DNA of 64,000 nt, from contig JAOTOM010005148.1 in NCBI GenBank assembly GCA_034440615.1, forward strand, positions 534,001-598,000, in the 5' to 3' direction. This stretch comes from Ashinkailepas kermadecensis. Taxonomy: Eukaryota; Arthropoda; Thecostraca; Neolepadidae. Below are positions 50,086 to 61,890 of the stretch, piece by piece. The translations under genes and the position numbers were made by a program. The notes under the pieces were generated by a model that was given only the letters and a program-made list of their open reading frames with translations, was not told where the DNA came from and searched no databases. Within the stretch, counting starts at the first letter, position 1, and each line of letters starts with the position of its first letter.

Positions 50086-50275
50086 TTCTTTCTTTCTTCC
50101 TGTCTTCCTTCTTCCTGTCTTCCTGTCTTCTTTCTTCCTGTCTTCCTTATTCCTATCTTCTTTCCTCCTGCATTCTTTCTTCCTGTATTCTTTCTTCCTG
50201 TCTTCTTTATTCCTGTCTTCCTTCTTCCTGTCTTCTTTCTCCTGCTTTCTTTCTTCCTGTCTTCTTGCCTTTTGC
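50086..50275. repeat. Pyrimidine repeat (CTTCCTGTCTTCTTT)n
   Basis: Repeats of CTTCCTGT, CTTCTTT and CTTCCTT at irregular 8-17 bp spacing on one strand. Open frames (FFLSS, LPVFFL) mimic a hydrophobic protein but are artefacts. Confidence 0.93.
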
Positions 50276-50608
50276 TCTTCTGGTGCTTGCTGGCGTCGCT
50301 CTTCTAGGAGCCCTCCTACGGAAGGACCTCCTTAATCCAAATCATAGAGCATAGATGTGTGCTATAAGTAAGGGAGCACGCATGGTGTAAATTGCATCAA
50401 AATTGTGGTGCATATGCCGCCAATGTGACATCTTCAATTGCCACACAAATAAAGGCTTGATGATGCAACTGAAAAACGAACGACCTTGTTTGGTGGCTGC
50501 GGTGAGAAGAATTCGCTACTTTAGGTTGTCTGTATTTGTTCTCAGGTGTACTGTATGCGAACATATTTATTACTCAGCGAACGGGAAATCTTCATCTTTA
50601 TCGACCCG

Positions 50609-51480
50609 AAATCCTCCATTAGCCCGGACACATTTCATTCATCCACGAGTGCTTCATTCGGGTCCTATTTCTTTCAAGTATTTGCTATTTAGTACAATGA
50701 TATTGAATGATGTGGCACATTTGTCACCAAGCAGAGCCTTATGGATCTTGGGGCATTGTGGCTGGGTTCCCGGACCTTTAAGTAAATTGCGTTTCCTTTT
50801 TTGAATCAACTTTGCAGCAGAGGCCCATTCCGTGAAGAGAGCTCTGTGATCAAGAGGGCTCAGGGCCACTCTTTGCCAGCCCGCGGACTTGTTTGCAGTC
50901 AGGTTCACCTTCATGAGTCTAGGGGCCATTTACGCTGTCCTGGAAGCCCTCTGCTCTGGCCCGGGCCGTCTTCGTAACTCGGGGGGCCTTTTCATCGGCC
51001 TGAGGCCCGCTTTGTCAGCTCTGGACCACTCCATCAGCGTAAGGTACCAAAGCCAGCCCAGGGGCCTTCTTTCGTGGCTCAGGGCCTTTGACATCAGGCC
51101 GAAGGCCCTGCTTCAAAACCTTGGCCCCTCCATCGGGTCCGGAATCTTTTCTTCGACTCGGGCCCCTCCGTCGGCCCAGAAACCCTTTGTATCTGTGCTA
51201 CGCCCTTTCTGAGAAACAGGTCCTTCCCCTCTGCCGATTGGGTCTTTCACCGTCGGTTCAGGGGCCCTCCATATTGGCCTGGATCCTCTCTCTCCCCTTC
51301 CGCCAGCCTGGAAGTCCTTCACGTTGGCCCAGCCAGGATCCTCAACGCCCGTGAGCATCCTTCGTCGACTCGGGGGCCATCTTCATCCACCAAAAATCCT
51401 CCATTAGCCCGGGCACCTTTCGTTCATCCATGAGCGCTTCACATATGCCCATGGGCTTCATCGGTCGCCTGGAGGCTCCC
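50609..51480. repeat. Degenerate ~30-bp GGCC/TTC repeat field
   Basis: Short blocks of the type GGGGCC-N-CTTC-N-TCGRCTC recur about every 27-33 bp through 50890-51480. A longer duplicated block (TCCTCCATTAGCCCGG, then CATCCA, GAG.GCTTCA) occurs at 50609-50655 and 51391-51438. Some frames stay open, but reading-frame phase is not kept between blocks, so I favour a decayed satellite. Confidence 0.55.
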
Positions 51481-51515
51481 TGAAGTGCCCGATTTTATGT
51501 GTGCTTTATCACGGC

Positions 51516-53230
51516 CTACGTTGAAAAACGCTTCGAACGGCTCTCTTGAAACTCTCGCGGCATAAGGGGGAGGGAGTGGATAAGATTACATAGCCCCTCT
51601 GGATCTGCCATGGCTCCATTGTTGTCAGCTGCTGATCCATGCATTGTGTGACGGTCGCCACGAGTCTTTCTGAGTGCGCTAAAGTTATCTTGCCTCATCT
51701 TGCAGAAATCCTTCGACATCTGGGACTCGTCAGATAGCACACGTGCCGTGTGCGAGGACATCTGTGGTGCCACCCGATCAGTCGATGGTCAGAGTAGCCG
51801 CCTACCGCTCGAACCACTGCTCGTCTCGTGACCTCAAACCACGTGGCTCTTCCGTGCAGCCCGACCGGCCGGCATGGCGGTGTGGTAAGGCCCACCACAC
51901 TGACCTGCCCACGTGCGGCGCCACAGGCGTCACGTGCAACTCGTCAAGCAAGATCGGGAACTTTGCTGTTGCACACCGTCAGGGTGTCCATGCCCAGCCA
52001 GGGCTCGCCTCTGCGAAAGCTGCACCGCGCCCAGACCACCACCGCCGACGTGTCAGTCGAGCAGTCCGCACCAGGGCGCTCGACGCGTCATCGCCATCGC
52101 ATGCGTCGGTGTCCGGAGGACGTCCGCGCGCCGACGCCGACTCTGGTACTGGAGACGACCCACCCGGCTGGATACGGCATACTGTGGCGCGTGCCGGGCT
52201 GCCGGGGCCCGCGATGGCCAGCGACATCGCGGAGTCCTGCGGGATCGACACGTCTCTCCCACGGTCGGATGGCGTGGCACCAGCCTCTCCGCCATGGGAC
52301 ACAGCCCGCTTTCTGGCCGATTCCGCGACTGGGTAGCGGCCGCGGAGAGACCACTGTCTACGTCATCGGGAGCTTTCCGGGGTGCTGCCAAGGTAGTTGC
52401 ATCCACTCGGTGGCGTTGAGAATTGTGCCGGCGGGAGCTTCCAGCACAAGTCCAGTCCGTGACGCCGGCGGCGTCGCCTGCTGCACAGGAGTTGACCTTG
52501 CCAGGGATCTCGACAGCAGCGCCACCTGTAACTATACCTAGTGCCTCAGTAGCGCCGCCTGGCAAGGTGGCTGGTAACCTGCGGAGAGTGCTACCACCTG
52601 CTGACCCGCCACCAGGCGCTACTACCGACACAGCTGTCTCTGCTATCCTGCCAATGTGGTCCAGCGATGGCGCGCCGCCAGCAGCGATCCGTCTGTTGGC
52701 CGGGCATCGGCAATGACATCACGCACATCGTCTCCTCGTGTCTCCGTTGTTGGCCGCTCGTGCGTAGCAACCACATCGAAGAAGCTGTTCATCGCCTCGC
52801 TCTCCCGCGGCCAGCTCGGAAGGGTCTGCTCGAAGTCCGCAGCACACCACGGGCCGACAGCAGGTGGTCCGATCAGGTGTTGTTCGGCCACTCGCTGAGG
52901 TTGAGTGTGCCGGTGCATCACCGCGCGCTGACGACTGCGGTGCCCGCGCCGGGCATATCCGTCAGCGGATCCAGCTGCGCCACGACGTAACTGCACGTCC
53001 GCTCTTCCGGCCGCACATCGGAGCCAGTGTGTGCGCGCAGGACGCCGCCACCGGCCGCTCCGCTGGGATAGAAGAGCGGCGCACCTAGTCCGTGAGGACC
53101 AGCAGTGGACCGGTCTACTGACGTCACAGAGGGCTCCTCCATCCCCGCCGCCCGCTACTGACCGAGGGAATGCGATCTGTCGTCGGCTCTGGCAGTCCGG
53201 ATGAGCCATCCAAGCCGGCACTCGCCCGTC
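51516..53230 (-). other. GC-rich block with protein-like open frames (possible exons)
   Basis: Several minus-strand frames in succession look like disordered protein. Examples are GLGAPLFYPSGAAGGGVLRA (about 53085-53030), SWPRESEAMNSFFDVVATHE (about 52810), GGAAVEIPGKVNSCAAGDAA (about 52520), PARATVCRIQPGGSSPVPES (about 52200) and QMSSHTARVLSDESQMSKDF (about 51760). They lie in changing frames with no obvious splice sites, and plus-strand frames are equally long in places. This may be real exons of an unassigned gene, a decayed gene, or a GC effect. Confidence 0.3.
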
Positions 53231-55965
53231 GCAGCCTGAGGCCTCCGCAGCGGCCCGCCACTTACGCCGAACAACCCACCAAAGTTAAGTACTCTGCGCC
53301 ATGTCAGCCGACAGGTCGCTATACTTAGTTTTTTTGCCCTGCAAAACGACTAGGGGAAGCTTCATAATTGTGTGAAGGGGTATGACACACTTTTAGTGCT
53401 CACTACGCGTACGCAGCCATACATGCGTAGAATGATGCAAAAGTTCATTCCATAAGGCATTGCTTACATACTCGAAGAACAAGCACTGACACCGCTACGC
53501 TCAGCACGCAGTTGCTCTGTGTACTAGAAGTGAAACACTGTTAAATACTGTTTCGAAGAGCTAGTACGATATAAGTAAATAGGAGGAAGACGAAAATAAA
53601 CTGTTTTACGAGCATATCAGCCTGCAACAAATGAAGGATAATTATTTGCATCACCTTAAAGGAATCAATTCATGAGGAAATTGAAGGCAAAATAGTCACT
53701 GAAAGCGATGGGAAAATAGCCAATTGTGGAGCATCAAGTGCAACTCTAACTGCTAAGAAAGGGGGGGGGGGGTGAGGCTACCGATGATTATATGCAGTAA
53801 GCATGTTGTCACTGGACGGCTGCTAAAAGAAGAAGCCAATCTCTTGAAATATTTGTATCCCATGCTTAAGCTACATGTATCTTAAACACATAACATAACA
53901 TAACACTTGTATGTGTTATGACACTAATGCCTTGCAAAGCAGAAATCCACGTCTACCACCATATATTTAAATGCAAGAAAAAGTTTGACAAACAAATGGC
54001 TGACGTTGCTTAGTTGTGTTGCTAGGAATTCTGCGATTGCTAATGTCTGAGTGCCGTATTTCATTGAGCAGTAATTGACTCAAGTCAAAATCATTTCATC
54101 AGACAGTCGCCTGAAGCTCGAGCTTTTTCCAGCTTACCCAAGACTGACTGGTGATGAGTACGATATATGCGGCCAGCAAGAACATGTTGTGGTTGATGTA
54201 GGAGCCTTACGTGGTTGATGTGACGGGTGGTTGAACGGGATGAACTGACGGGTGGTTGAATGATATACATCAGCATCCCTAGATTCAGTAAAAGTTGACC
54301 GTGTCGGTCTTCACAACCTTTGTTTTCATGGGCGTAGGAGCGGTTGAAAAAGTGATGCGTAGGGAAGCAGAGGGATGTTCAGACGTTCATTTAGGTTGCA
54401 CGACACCGCAAAAGTCGCGGTTGCTGCCTTTGTCTCAAACATAAATTGAGCCTGGAGAATTCGAACCTCCCACAGGCGCTGTTCGCTGAAAAATTCGTTG
54501 AAATGGGTTCCATTCAAATTATTTCCCCGGACAGGCGCCTTCGGCTGAAAAAAACAAACAATGCGTTGACGGGGAGGGAGGTAGTGCACTGAAGGCCTCC
54601 GACGGGTGCAATCTTCCAATCAGAGGAGCACCATCGCCTCCAGGTGGAGGGCATTGCCCAATGCCCCTTCAATACCCCTTCAGTACGCCACTAGAGCCAA
54701 GTTCCATGATCATGACTTCACTGGACCATTGCCGGAGCTCCGTGTAACATCACGCCACAGACAATCGCTACTAGTTTTGTCTCAGCCCGACTTCTGGAGC
54801 CATGCTGCTTCGCAAGGAAATATTGCGTATCGCGTGCTTCAGTGGTACACCACTCTGACAAAAACTGAACTAATGGCCTACGTAGTGCACACTACATGAC
54901 TTAAATTCTCTACATGCACTCTACATGACTTAAATTCTCACCGAATCCTAGGGTGTCCCTCATTTTTAAAGGTGTGCAAAGGGATGATGGAATGCAAGTT
55001 TGATGCAGGGAAACGTGAGTGCATTTTTTTGTGTGTGAAAAAATAGACATTTACTTTCAACTGAAAGGACACCCAGTGACGCCAAGGATACAACTTGTGT
55101 ACCATTCCGGAGAAGTGGTGACCCATAATGCCGGTTTGTGTTGCCTGTCGCTATCCCCTTTCGTTTAGAAATACCGTGAGGATCGTAACCCACTCGCGAG
55201 GGTTAATCTGCAAATATTGTACCTAAGATTGATTGGCTACTTCTGAATGCCTCCCTCGATTATCCTGCCCCTCTAGGAAGGAAACAATAAAGGAAAAGGC
55301 CTTTCCCATCTATTTTGAATGTTGGTGGGGGAGTGGTCGTCAGCAACAGTTGTTGCCTCTCGCACATATTCCCTGCACACGTTACAAATATATCAGATTA
55401 TCCCTTTCTACAGACTCAGAAGCAAGGTACGACACCGTAGGGTTCGGTAAGGATATAAGTGCGTGTACTGTGTACGTAACTACCAAATACTCAGGTAATT
55501 TGTCCACTGATTTTTGCAAGTCCTTGTGCTACTGAAGTACGTGATGTGCAATATTTATCTTGCGTATCAAAATCGATTTGGATGTCCGGATGAGACTGAT
55601 CTAGCGCAGATTATCTGTGGTACTGCTCGGAGTTCCGGCACTGGTGCAGTCAAGTTATGGTCATTGAACTTGCCCTCGTTGGCGCATTTAGGAGGCATTG
55701 GGTCATGCCCTCCCTAGGAGGCGATGGTGCCCCTTTGAGATCTTCGATGTACCCACCCCCTCCCGCGGTTCAATGGATGTCGAAAAGCCATTCCCACCGG
55801 CGTCAACCACAGCATCAGCGTCCTTTGAGGCGTCATGCCCCTTGGCGAATTTCTAAATACACCCTAACTCCCTTAACCCCACCTTTTCGAACGTTCCCAC
55901 TTCACTGAAAACAAAGATTATGAAACTGTGAAACTGAAGATGATTATAAAAGCAACCAAATGCTC
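53231..55965. other. No gene recognised
   Basis: Mostly AT-rich. A poly-G run lies at 53761-53772 and a CATAACATAACATAACA run near 53889. Frames are under 100 codons with no domain. Confidence 0.5.
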
Positions 55966-57460
55966 ATTTTAAGTAAAATAGGATCAAAAATATTTCGGGC
56001 GCGACCCTTCTTCGGAGACAGAATAAACATACAGAGACATTTTACGCACAGGATGTTATGCACATGCTATATATATTAGACCGTCTACCAATATTGACGA
56101 AATCATCATCTGAGTCCAAGTATTTAAATTCCAACGTAGCAAAGGGCATTGTAACAAATGCATGTGATGCGACACTAACGAAGCCTACCCTATGCATCTC
56201 TATATACACATATATCCGTGATACGTCAATGCTCTCGAAGTGTTTGCGTGTGTGGATGAACGAGTGTGTAAGTGAGTGAGTGAACATGTGAGTGCGTACA
56301 TGGGTGAGTGAATTCCTGGGTGAATGATGGGGTGAGTGATTGTGCCGGTGGATGATTACGGAGTGAATAAGTCGGCGAGTGCAAGTGACGTCTGTACAGT
56401 GTCGTGATGTCTTGCCGCTTTTCCAGGCTACGCGCATTGAGAGTGTGGACCTAGTGGTGTGGCTATGGCTACCTTTTTGGTCAAAGAATCATGGATAAAT
56501 GGTAAACTGATGTTTGTGGTGTCTGCGGATCTATGTGAGCTGGAAGCGTTTGTATCGTGCGTGTGTTGATCTGTCGCGCGACGTCTGCATTTAGCATTGC
56601 GTGTCAATACTCGAAATTTTGTTTTCTGTATCATGCTATGAGGATAGCCATTGGATAGGAAAAGACTTTCGATTTTTCCATACCTTTTTTTGGGCGGTCT
56701 TATCAGAACTGAGCCTCATTGCTCTCAGCAAAATTGAGCATACAGAACGGAACTTTTAGTTTGGATAGGGTGAACCGATTTGTATGGGAGGATAATAAGA
56801 GCTGCCATCGGTTTAATGAAAAGTTTTGTTGTATAGGTCAGGTCACTGTTGACCGTTAGAAGTGTGTCGAGGAAAGAAATTTGGCCGTTAGTAGAGATCG
56901 CTTCTCTCTATGGTAAATTTTAGCCTGGAATGGAAGCGGTTCATGTCTGCCAAAAAAAAATGTGTTTAAACAGTTTGAGCCCTGAGTCCATATGCCGAAA
57001 ATGTCATCTATATATCTAAAAGTATATGGCTGGTCGATGCGGTGTTGAGGTCAGTAGCAATGTCTCGATGGCGTTCATGAAGATCACTGCTAAAGATGAT
57101 ACAATACGGCTACCCATAAGCTATGCCATTTTGTTGCCGGTAATATTTTTGTCCAAATCGAACGAAGTTGTTATGAAGTCAACAATTTTTCAATGTCATC
57201 GAGATTTAGTCCAGAACGTTTCAATCTTCGCAAGGTGGGTGCTGAAAAGATTCATGGCAGCAGAAATAGCTTCTGCTGTAGGTATGTTCCCGTAAAGACT
57301 CACTACATCTATTGTGAAGGCAATTGCCCCTGGCGGTAGTACGTTTTGGAACTGTTCGCGAAGTTGAGTAAGACAATCTAGTGTGTCTTTTAGATGGGCT
57401 GGTACAAAAATGAGAAGCTGGGAAACGATTTTCTCTAGGAACCAAGTCAGTTTATCCAAA
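55966..57460 (-). mobile_element. Penelope-like retroelement copy 1: RT present, endonuclease deleted
   Basis: Read on the minus strand from 57460: FVPAHLKDTLDCLTQL, then FTIDVVSLYGNIPT (RT motif A with catalytic Asp), then frame-broken MGSRIVSSLAVIFMNAIE, and RYIDDIF around 57001-57020 (motif C Asp pair). The connector MRVAWKSGKT follows at about 56437-56408. There the GIY-YIG endonuclease seen in copy 2 is absent: the sequence jumps directly to the 3' untranslated part (ACACTGTACAGACGTCAC). The copy ends in a terminal repeat (GTCTCCGAAGAAGGGTCGCG, complement at about 55998-56020). Frameshifts make it inactive, and it is 5'-truncated at about 57460. Confidence 0.85.
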
Positions 57461-57604
57461 GGGTCGCCACATGCCGAAACTATTGGCCGTTCAACCTGCC
57501 GCTAGATGGCAGTGCAAAATTTAAAGATGGCGGCTCTGTGAAGGATAAACAATACGCACACCGTATTGCGTGATACTGTCTGAGCTTGCTTCAGAGTAAC
57601 ACAG

Positions 57605-57912
57605 ATGGATTCTACCATACCGAAAGTATCAATTGTGCAAATCGCAGAGTATATCGGCGATAAAAAGCGTTGTGCCATCGAGGGCGAAGCTTTCTACTAG
57701 ATGCAGGGCACATTATTTCTTGTGGTACGATTGGGAAAGAACCAGGCAAGGTTATGGTGGAGGCACTGCATAAAATCCAGCCACATACGCGAGACGTCCC
57801 ATGAGCTGCATGCTGTGGTGGATTGTGGGAGATTCTGGGTTCAGTGCTCATGCAAAGCTGGCCTCTCAGAAAGATGCAAGCATTGTATTTCTCTGCTACT
57901 ATACCTAAACAG
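57605..57912 (+). pseudogene. SWIM zinc-finger exon, frame-broken, with splice donor
   Basis: It starts MDSTIPKVSIVQIAEYIGDK...AFY, hits TAG (57698-57700), continues in the +1 frame as AGHIISCGTIGKEPGKVMVE, then back as SHELHAVVDCGRFW and CSCKAGLSERCKHCISLLLY. The last part is a SWIM finger (C-x-C-x8-C-x-H), a zinc fold that binds DNA or protein. The order (AGH..., HEL..., CSCKAG...CKH) fits SWIM proteins common in arthropods, some of them transposon-derived. The sequence leaves the frame at AACAG|GTGAGG, a strong splice donor at 57912/57913. Two shifts and a stop suggest a pseudogene, though sequence error could explain them. Confidence 0.65.
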
Positions 57913-57916
57913 GTGA

Positions 57917-58587
57917 GGAAAGTGAAGGGTTGAGTGATTGTTATGATTTGCAGAACTGTGTACAGATCTAATATGGAAATTACAAATTAGCATTAGCAGG
58001 GCATAAAACCAGGGGGTTCTGACCCCTGATGACATCATAATTTTCATATATGCCTGGCAAATGTGGAATATCCATATATGCCTGACAAATCATGCAAATG
58101 TGGAAGCCTTGCGGAATTATTGATGTTGCTAATATCTGATTCAACCACATTGCTTTCATGCATCTGTTTACTCCTCAACGCAATTCCTACTTTATAGCAA
58201 AGGAGATTAGTTTTTGGATGTGGGCAACAAGATGTGACCACCCATTTCCTGTGCAAATGCTTACTTTTCAGTTTGCAGGCAAAATAACACCAAAAAGGAC
58301 GTTGAATTAGGTAACATAGCATACAAATAATTTAAGAAAAGAATTAAGAACATGCCACGTAACCCATCCTAACCCAGCCTAGCCTAGACTAACCTCCCAC
58401 AAAAGGGACAAAACTTGAAAAATGGAAACATACTAAACCTTTTTCACATTTCTTTTTCAAATTAAAAGTCTAGCACAACGTAGCCAAATCTGTTTTTTAA
58501 AGAAAGAAATTGAGTTTTTTTTAATTTCAATAAAACGACAATTTTTTTCCAAACTAAAAAACCTGACCTAGCCTAAACAAACCGGTA
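57917..58587. other. No gene; repeat-related flank
   Basis: AT-rich. The stretch 58235-58285 (GTGACCACCCATTTCCTGTG and CAAATGCTTACTTTTCAGTT) is a diverged direct copy of 58664-58710 in the neighbouring inverted-repeat element. Degenerate CCTAACC motifs lie at 58360-58400. Confidence 0.5.
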
Positions 58588-59298
58588 TTATTCCAGATCC
58601 AGGTAAAATGCGATTTTTAGGATTTTTTTTAATACAGGGTATTTTAATGTAAAAATCATGATGCGACCACTCATTTTCTCCGCAAATGATTATTTTTCAG
58701 TTGGCAAACAAATACACGACCATAATCTTCACTCTGCAAACATAGCACATCGCGTATAATTATCCGTACCTAGTGTGTCACAGACGTGATAAAGAAGACA
58801 TTCAACACTTCATGCACTCGATTTAATACTCTTGGACATCGAAAACCTTATGTTTCTGCCTTAATTCGACATTATCTCCGAGAATGAATACTCGCAACAC
58901 GCTGCGCAAGCAACCGTCGATAAGGGCCGGAAATTCCTTGCGATGCTGTATTATTTTATTTTTAATATATTTGATGACGTCATGGCGGAAAAATTTGTTT
59001 CGGACGATTCTGGTTTTCCGGTTAGGTTAGGTTAGGTTAGGTTAGATTAGATTGTATTATGATATAATATATTTTATATATTATGCTACGTTATCTTAGT
59101 CTAGGTTAGGTTAGGTTTTTTTTGCCCCGACTTAATGCATATGACGTCATCAAATCATTATGACGTCATCAACCGTCGCTGACTTAAAAGTAATCATTTG
59201 CGGCGAAAATGAGTGGTCCCATCATGATTTTTACGTTAAAATACCCTGTATTAAAAAAAAAATTATAAAAAATCGCATTTTACCTGTTTCTGGATATT
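58588..59298. mobile_element. ~710-bp inverted-repeat element (MITE-like) carrying TTAGG runs
   Basis: Arms 58588-58706 and 59179-59298 are inverted repeats of about 115 bp. They share CAGGTAAAATGCGATTTTT, TTAATACAGGGTATTTTAA, GTAAAAATCATGATG and CCACTCATTTTC, then CCGCAAATGATTA. The centre holds two short TTAGG runs and three TGACGTCA palindromes (about 58976, 59142, 59161). There is no coding capacity and no clear target duplication. Confidence 0.75.
59022..59118. repeat. Short interstitial telomere-like (TTAGG)n runs
   Basis: Five GGTTA units at about 59023-59048 and a shorter run at 59103-59117. TTAGG is the usual arthropod telomere repeat; here it is internal and short. Confidence 0.7.
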
Positions 59299-59299
59299 T

Positions 59300-60419
59300 A
59301 CCAACAAACCAACACTTTACCTCCCTTACCCCTATTTACCTCCCTTTGCTTCATGGAGGTAAATGTGTGGAAAACTTGTCTTGTTAATACCATGAAGCAC
59401 AATAATACCTTTAAAAAAACCATCATGCATTTTCTTCGGTATATATTCTCCCACCGACACTTTTTGATATAATTTCCCTTACCAACTGAACAGTATGCGT
59501 TTGAACCAGACATGAGTGGTCGCATCATCTTAGTTATTTTAAGAAGTGTGTTCTTACAAATTTTTCTTGAAATGCCTTATCTGAATTAAAATACAAGTAT
59601 CTGAAATATGTGGTCACATTTCTCTCTTCCCTTAAAAGGAGCTTGATAGTGCATACAAATTCTGATGGTGGATACCAGTGTTGTGTGACCACTTGGATGT
59701 CAATCAAAATGTTGCTGTTGCATGACATTGATTCCTTTGGTTGGTGTTGTGCTAGCAATACCAAAAGTAGAGAACGCCTTCAGCCCAATCATCATGGGTT
59801 AGGTTATATATGTACTTTTTCAAGTTCATCAAAGGCGTTCTCCTGCAGAGCAGCTCCAGCATTGGGCTGGCTAATCGAAACCTACCTTTCCGACTTTACC
59901 TGCCCGACTGCAAATCATGGTAGACAGTTTCTGAAAATATCGCAGATTGTGTTGGGTGCCCCACCCAGATATATTTAATTTGTAAATAATACAATATAAG
60001 GTTAAATTATTTTTGTACTGCCTTGTTCTTGTGATGCACATTTTGTGTAGGTAGTTCCTTATCACAACACTGTTGTCATTAAACAAAAAACATGCAGCCA
60101 AGTCGCATGTGCATTCACTGGTGGTGTATTGTGAAAATTATATTGATATTTACCCCGCGTTTTGAACTGAATTTCACCCTGATGTGGATTTTTACTGTTA
60201 ATTTTCCACTGCTAACTTAGGCAGAATGGTATGGGAATTTGGATGAGATATCAGTGATGCAGAGTGGCCAGGTACTTGTGCAAATTTGAGTGTAATGAAG
60301 CATCAGTCAGCTGTGTGCAAACATATTGCATGCATGTCACTCTGGCTGGTTTGCATTCTTGTTTCCAAATTGTTTTTGGTGGCGTGCCAGATTTGTCAGT
60401 TTTATCCCATATACAGTAG
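59300..60419. other. No gene recognised
   Basis: AT-rich. A plus-strand 122-codon frame (59610-59978) and its minus shadow have no recognisable domain. Confidence 0.45.
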
Positions 60420-60598
60420 TTCAACGTGTCTGCCGATAGGTGGCAACTCTTTCGCCTTGAACGGGCAATAGGTCTGAGGGCCACGTCAGGTTTGTGGATT
60501 TTAGGGAGGCCATATAGTTCTGCTGTGCGGGAGGAATTTGGTTTGATGGCTTTGACAATTTTATCTGGGATCTTTCCTGCCATGCTTTCGATATCTTC
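60420..60598 (-). mobile_element. Penelope-like RT N-terminal fragment
   Basis: The minus frame reads KIVKAIKPNSSRTAELYGLP and continues KIHKPDVALRPI. The YGLPKIHK...RPI block is the start of the Penelope reverse transcriptase fingers region. After RPI the frame loses homology. It abuts, head to head, the terminal repeat of copy 2 at about 60599. Confidence 0.82.
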
Positions 60599-61695
60599 TG
60601 TCTCCGAAGAAGGGTCACGCCCGAAATGTATTAGACCGATTTTTATCCTGTTTTACTTATTGTGAGCATTTGGTTCTTTGACCAAAAAGGTAGCCACAGC
60701 CATCACTAGGTCCACACTCTCAATGCGTGTAGCCTGGAAAAGCGGCAAGACACTTTCGGAAACCATGACTAAATCTGCCCTCGACCCTCCACCATGCCCT
60801 GCAGGCACTAGAGCGTGCCAATGCTCTCTCGCCGGTCTTAAAGATAGATGTCACACCAAAAATGTGGTATACAAAATGAAGTGCGAGCTTTACACCTTAG
60901 GGACGGCACCCATAACCTATATTGGGGAAACCACACGCATGGTTAGGGACAGATACATGGAACACATCAGAGACGCAAAGAACAAAACGAAAAACACCCC
61001 TTTTGGAGAGCATTTCGCCACAAATCACCCGGAAAGCACCATCACTCCAACAACGCTCAGCATCACAATCTTGCGGACTTGTAAAGACATGACAGAACTC
61101 AAAATTGCAGAATCCATTGAAATCAGGAACCAAAATTCTCCCCTAAACACAATGTACCATCATGAACCCTCATAAAACCTGTTACTTATACAGTATGACA
61201 CTGTACAGACGTCACTTGCACTCGCCGACTTATTCACTCCGTAATCATCCACCAGCACAATCACTCACCCCATTATTCACCCAGGAATTTACTCACCCAT
61301 GTACGCACTCACATGTTCACTCACTCACTTACACACTCGTTCATCCACACACGCAAGCACTTCGAGAGCATTGACGTATCACGGATATATGTGTATATAT
61401 ATATGCATTGGGTAGGTGTATGCAGAGGGTGTCTAGGGAAGCGACAAACATTTTGGCTCTGTTAGTGTCGCATCACATGTATTTCTTACAATGCCCTTTG
61501 TTACGTTGGAATTTAAACACTTTAACTCAGATGATGATTTCGTCCATATTGGTAGACGGCTTAATATATATAGCATGTGTGTAAAATCGTGTGCGTAAAA
61601 TGTTTCTGTATGTTTATTATGTCTCCGAAGAAAGGTCACGGCCGAAATATATTAGACCGATTTTTAATCCTATTTTACTTAATATGTGCATTTGG
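60599..61695 (+). mobile_element. Penelope-like retroelement copy 2: endonuclease between two terminal repeats
   Basis: The same roughly 75-bp terminal repeat (GTCTCCGAAGAAGGGTCACG... / GTCTCCGAAGAAAGGTCACG..., then TATTAGACCGATTTTTA) occurs at about 60599-60673 and 61619-61693 in the same orientation. The endonuclease ORF (60678-61175) and its 3' untranslated region lie between. No reverse transcriptase is present between the repeats, so this copy is internally deleted or strongly truncated. Confidence 0.85.
60678..61175 (+). CDS. Penelope-like C-terminal region with GIY-YIG endonuclease
   Basis: The 165-residue uninterrupted frame is the C-terminal third of a Penelope polyprotein, so its first Met is probably not a real start. 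Residues ~1-30 (LTKKVATAI...MRVAWKSGKT) are the linker after the reverse transcriptase. The GIY-YIG nuclease, which nicks target DNA, shows VVYKMKC (residues ~63-69) for GIY, ITYIGETTR for YIG with the catalytic Arg nearby (RDRYMEH), and AESIEIRNQNSPLN near the end with the metal-binding Glu. The Cys-rich part before it (PPPCPAGTRACQCSL) is also usual. No stop or frameshift is visible in the domain, in contrast to copy 1. Confidence 0.88.
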   Translation: MTKKVATAITRSTLSMRVAWKSGKTLSETMTKSALDPPPCPAGTRACQCSLAGLKDRCHTKNVVYKMKCELYTLGTAPITYIGETTRMVRDRYMEHIRDAKNKTKNTPFGEHFATNHPESTITPTTLSITILRTCKDMTELKIAESIEIRNQNSPLNTMYHHEPS

Positions 61696-61890
61696 TTACT
61701 TTTTATAATCATCTTCAATTCGACTATGCTCAACACAGCTCTCCGTAACAATATAAACTTTGAAAGTGATGGCGAAGATCGCCAAGTTGAATTTTTCCTG
61801 AATCCTGAGGTACTGACACCAATTACGCTAGCCACGTAAGGCTCTGGCATCAATCTGAAAATGTTTTTTGTCGGTTATCTATCTACTTAC

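Noticed and set aside
50058..50354. Hydrophobic multi-pass protein frames
   Set aside because: Pyrimidine repeat translated as Phe/Leu/Ser; not a gene.
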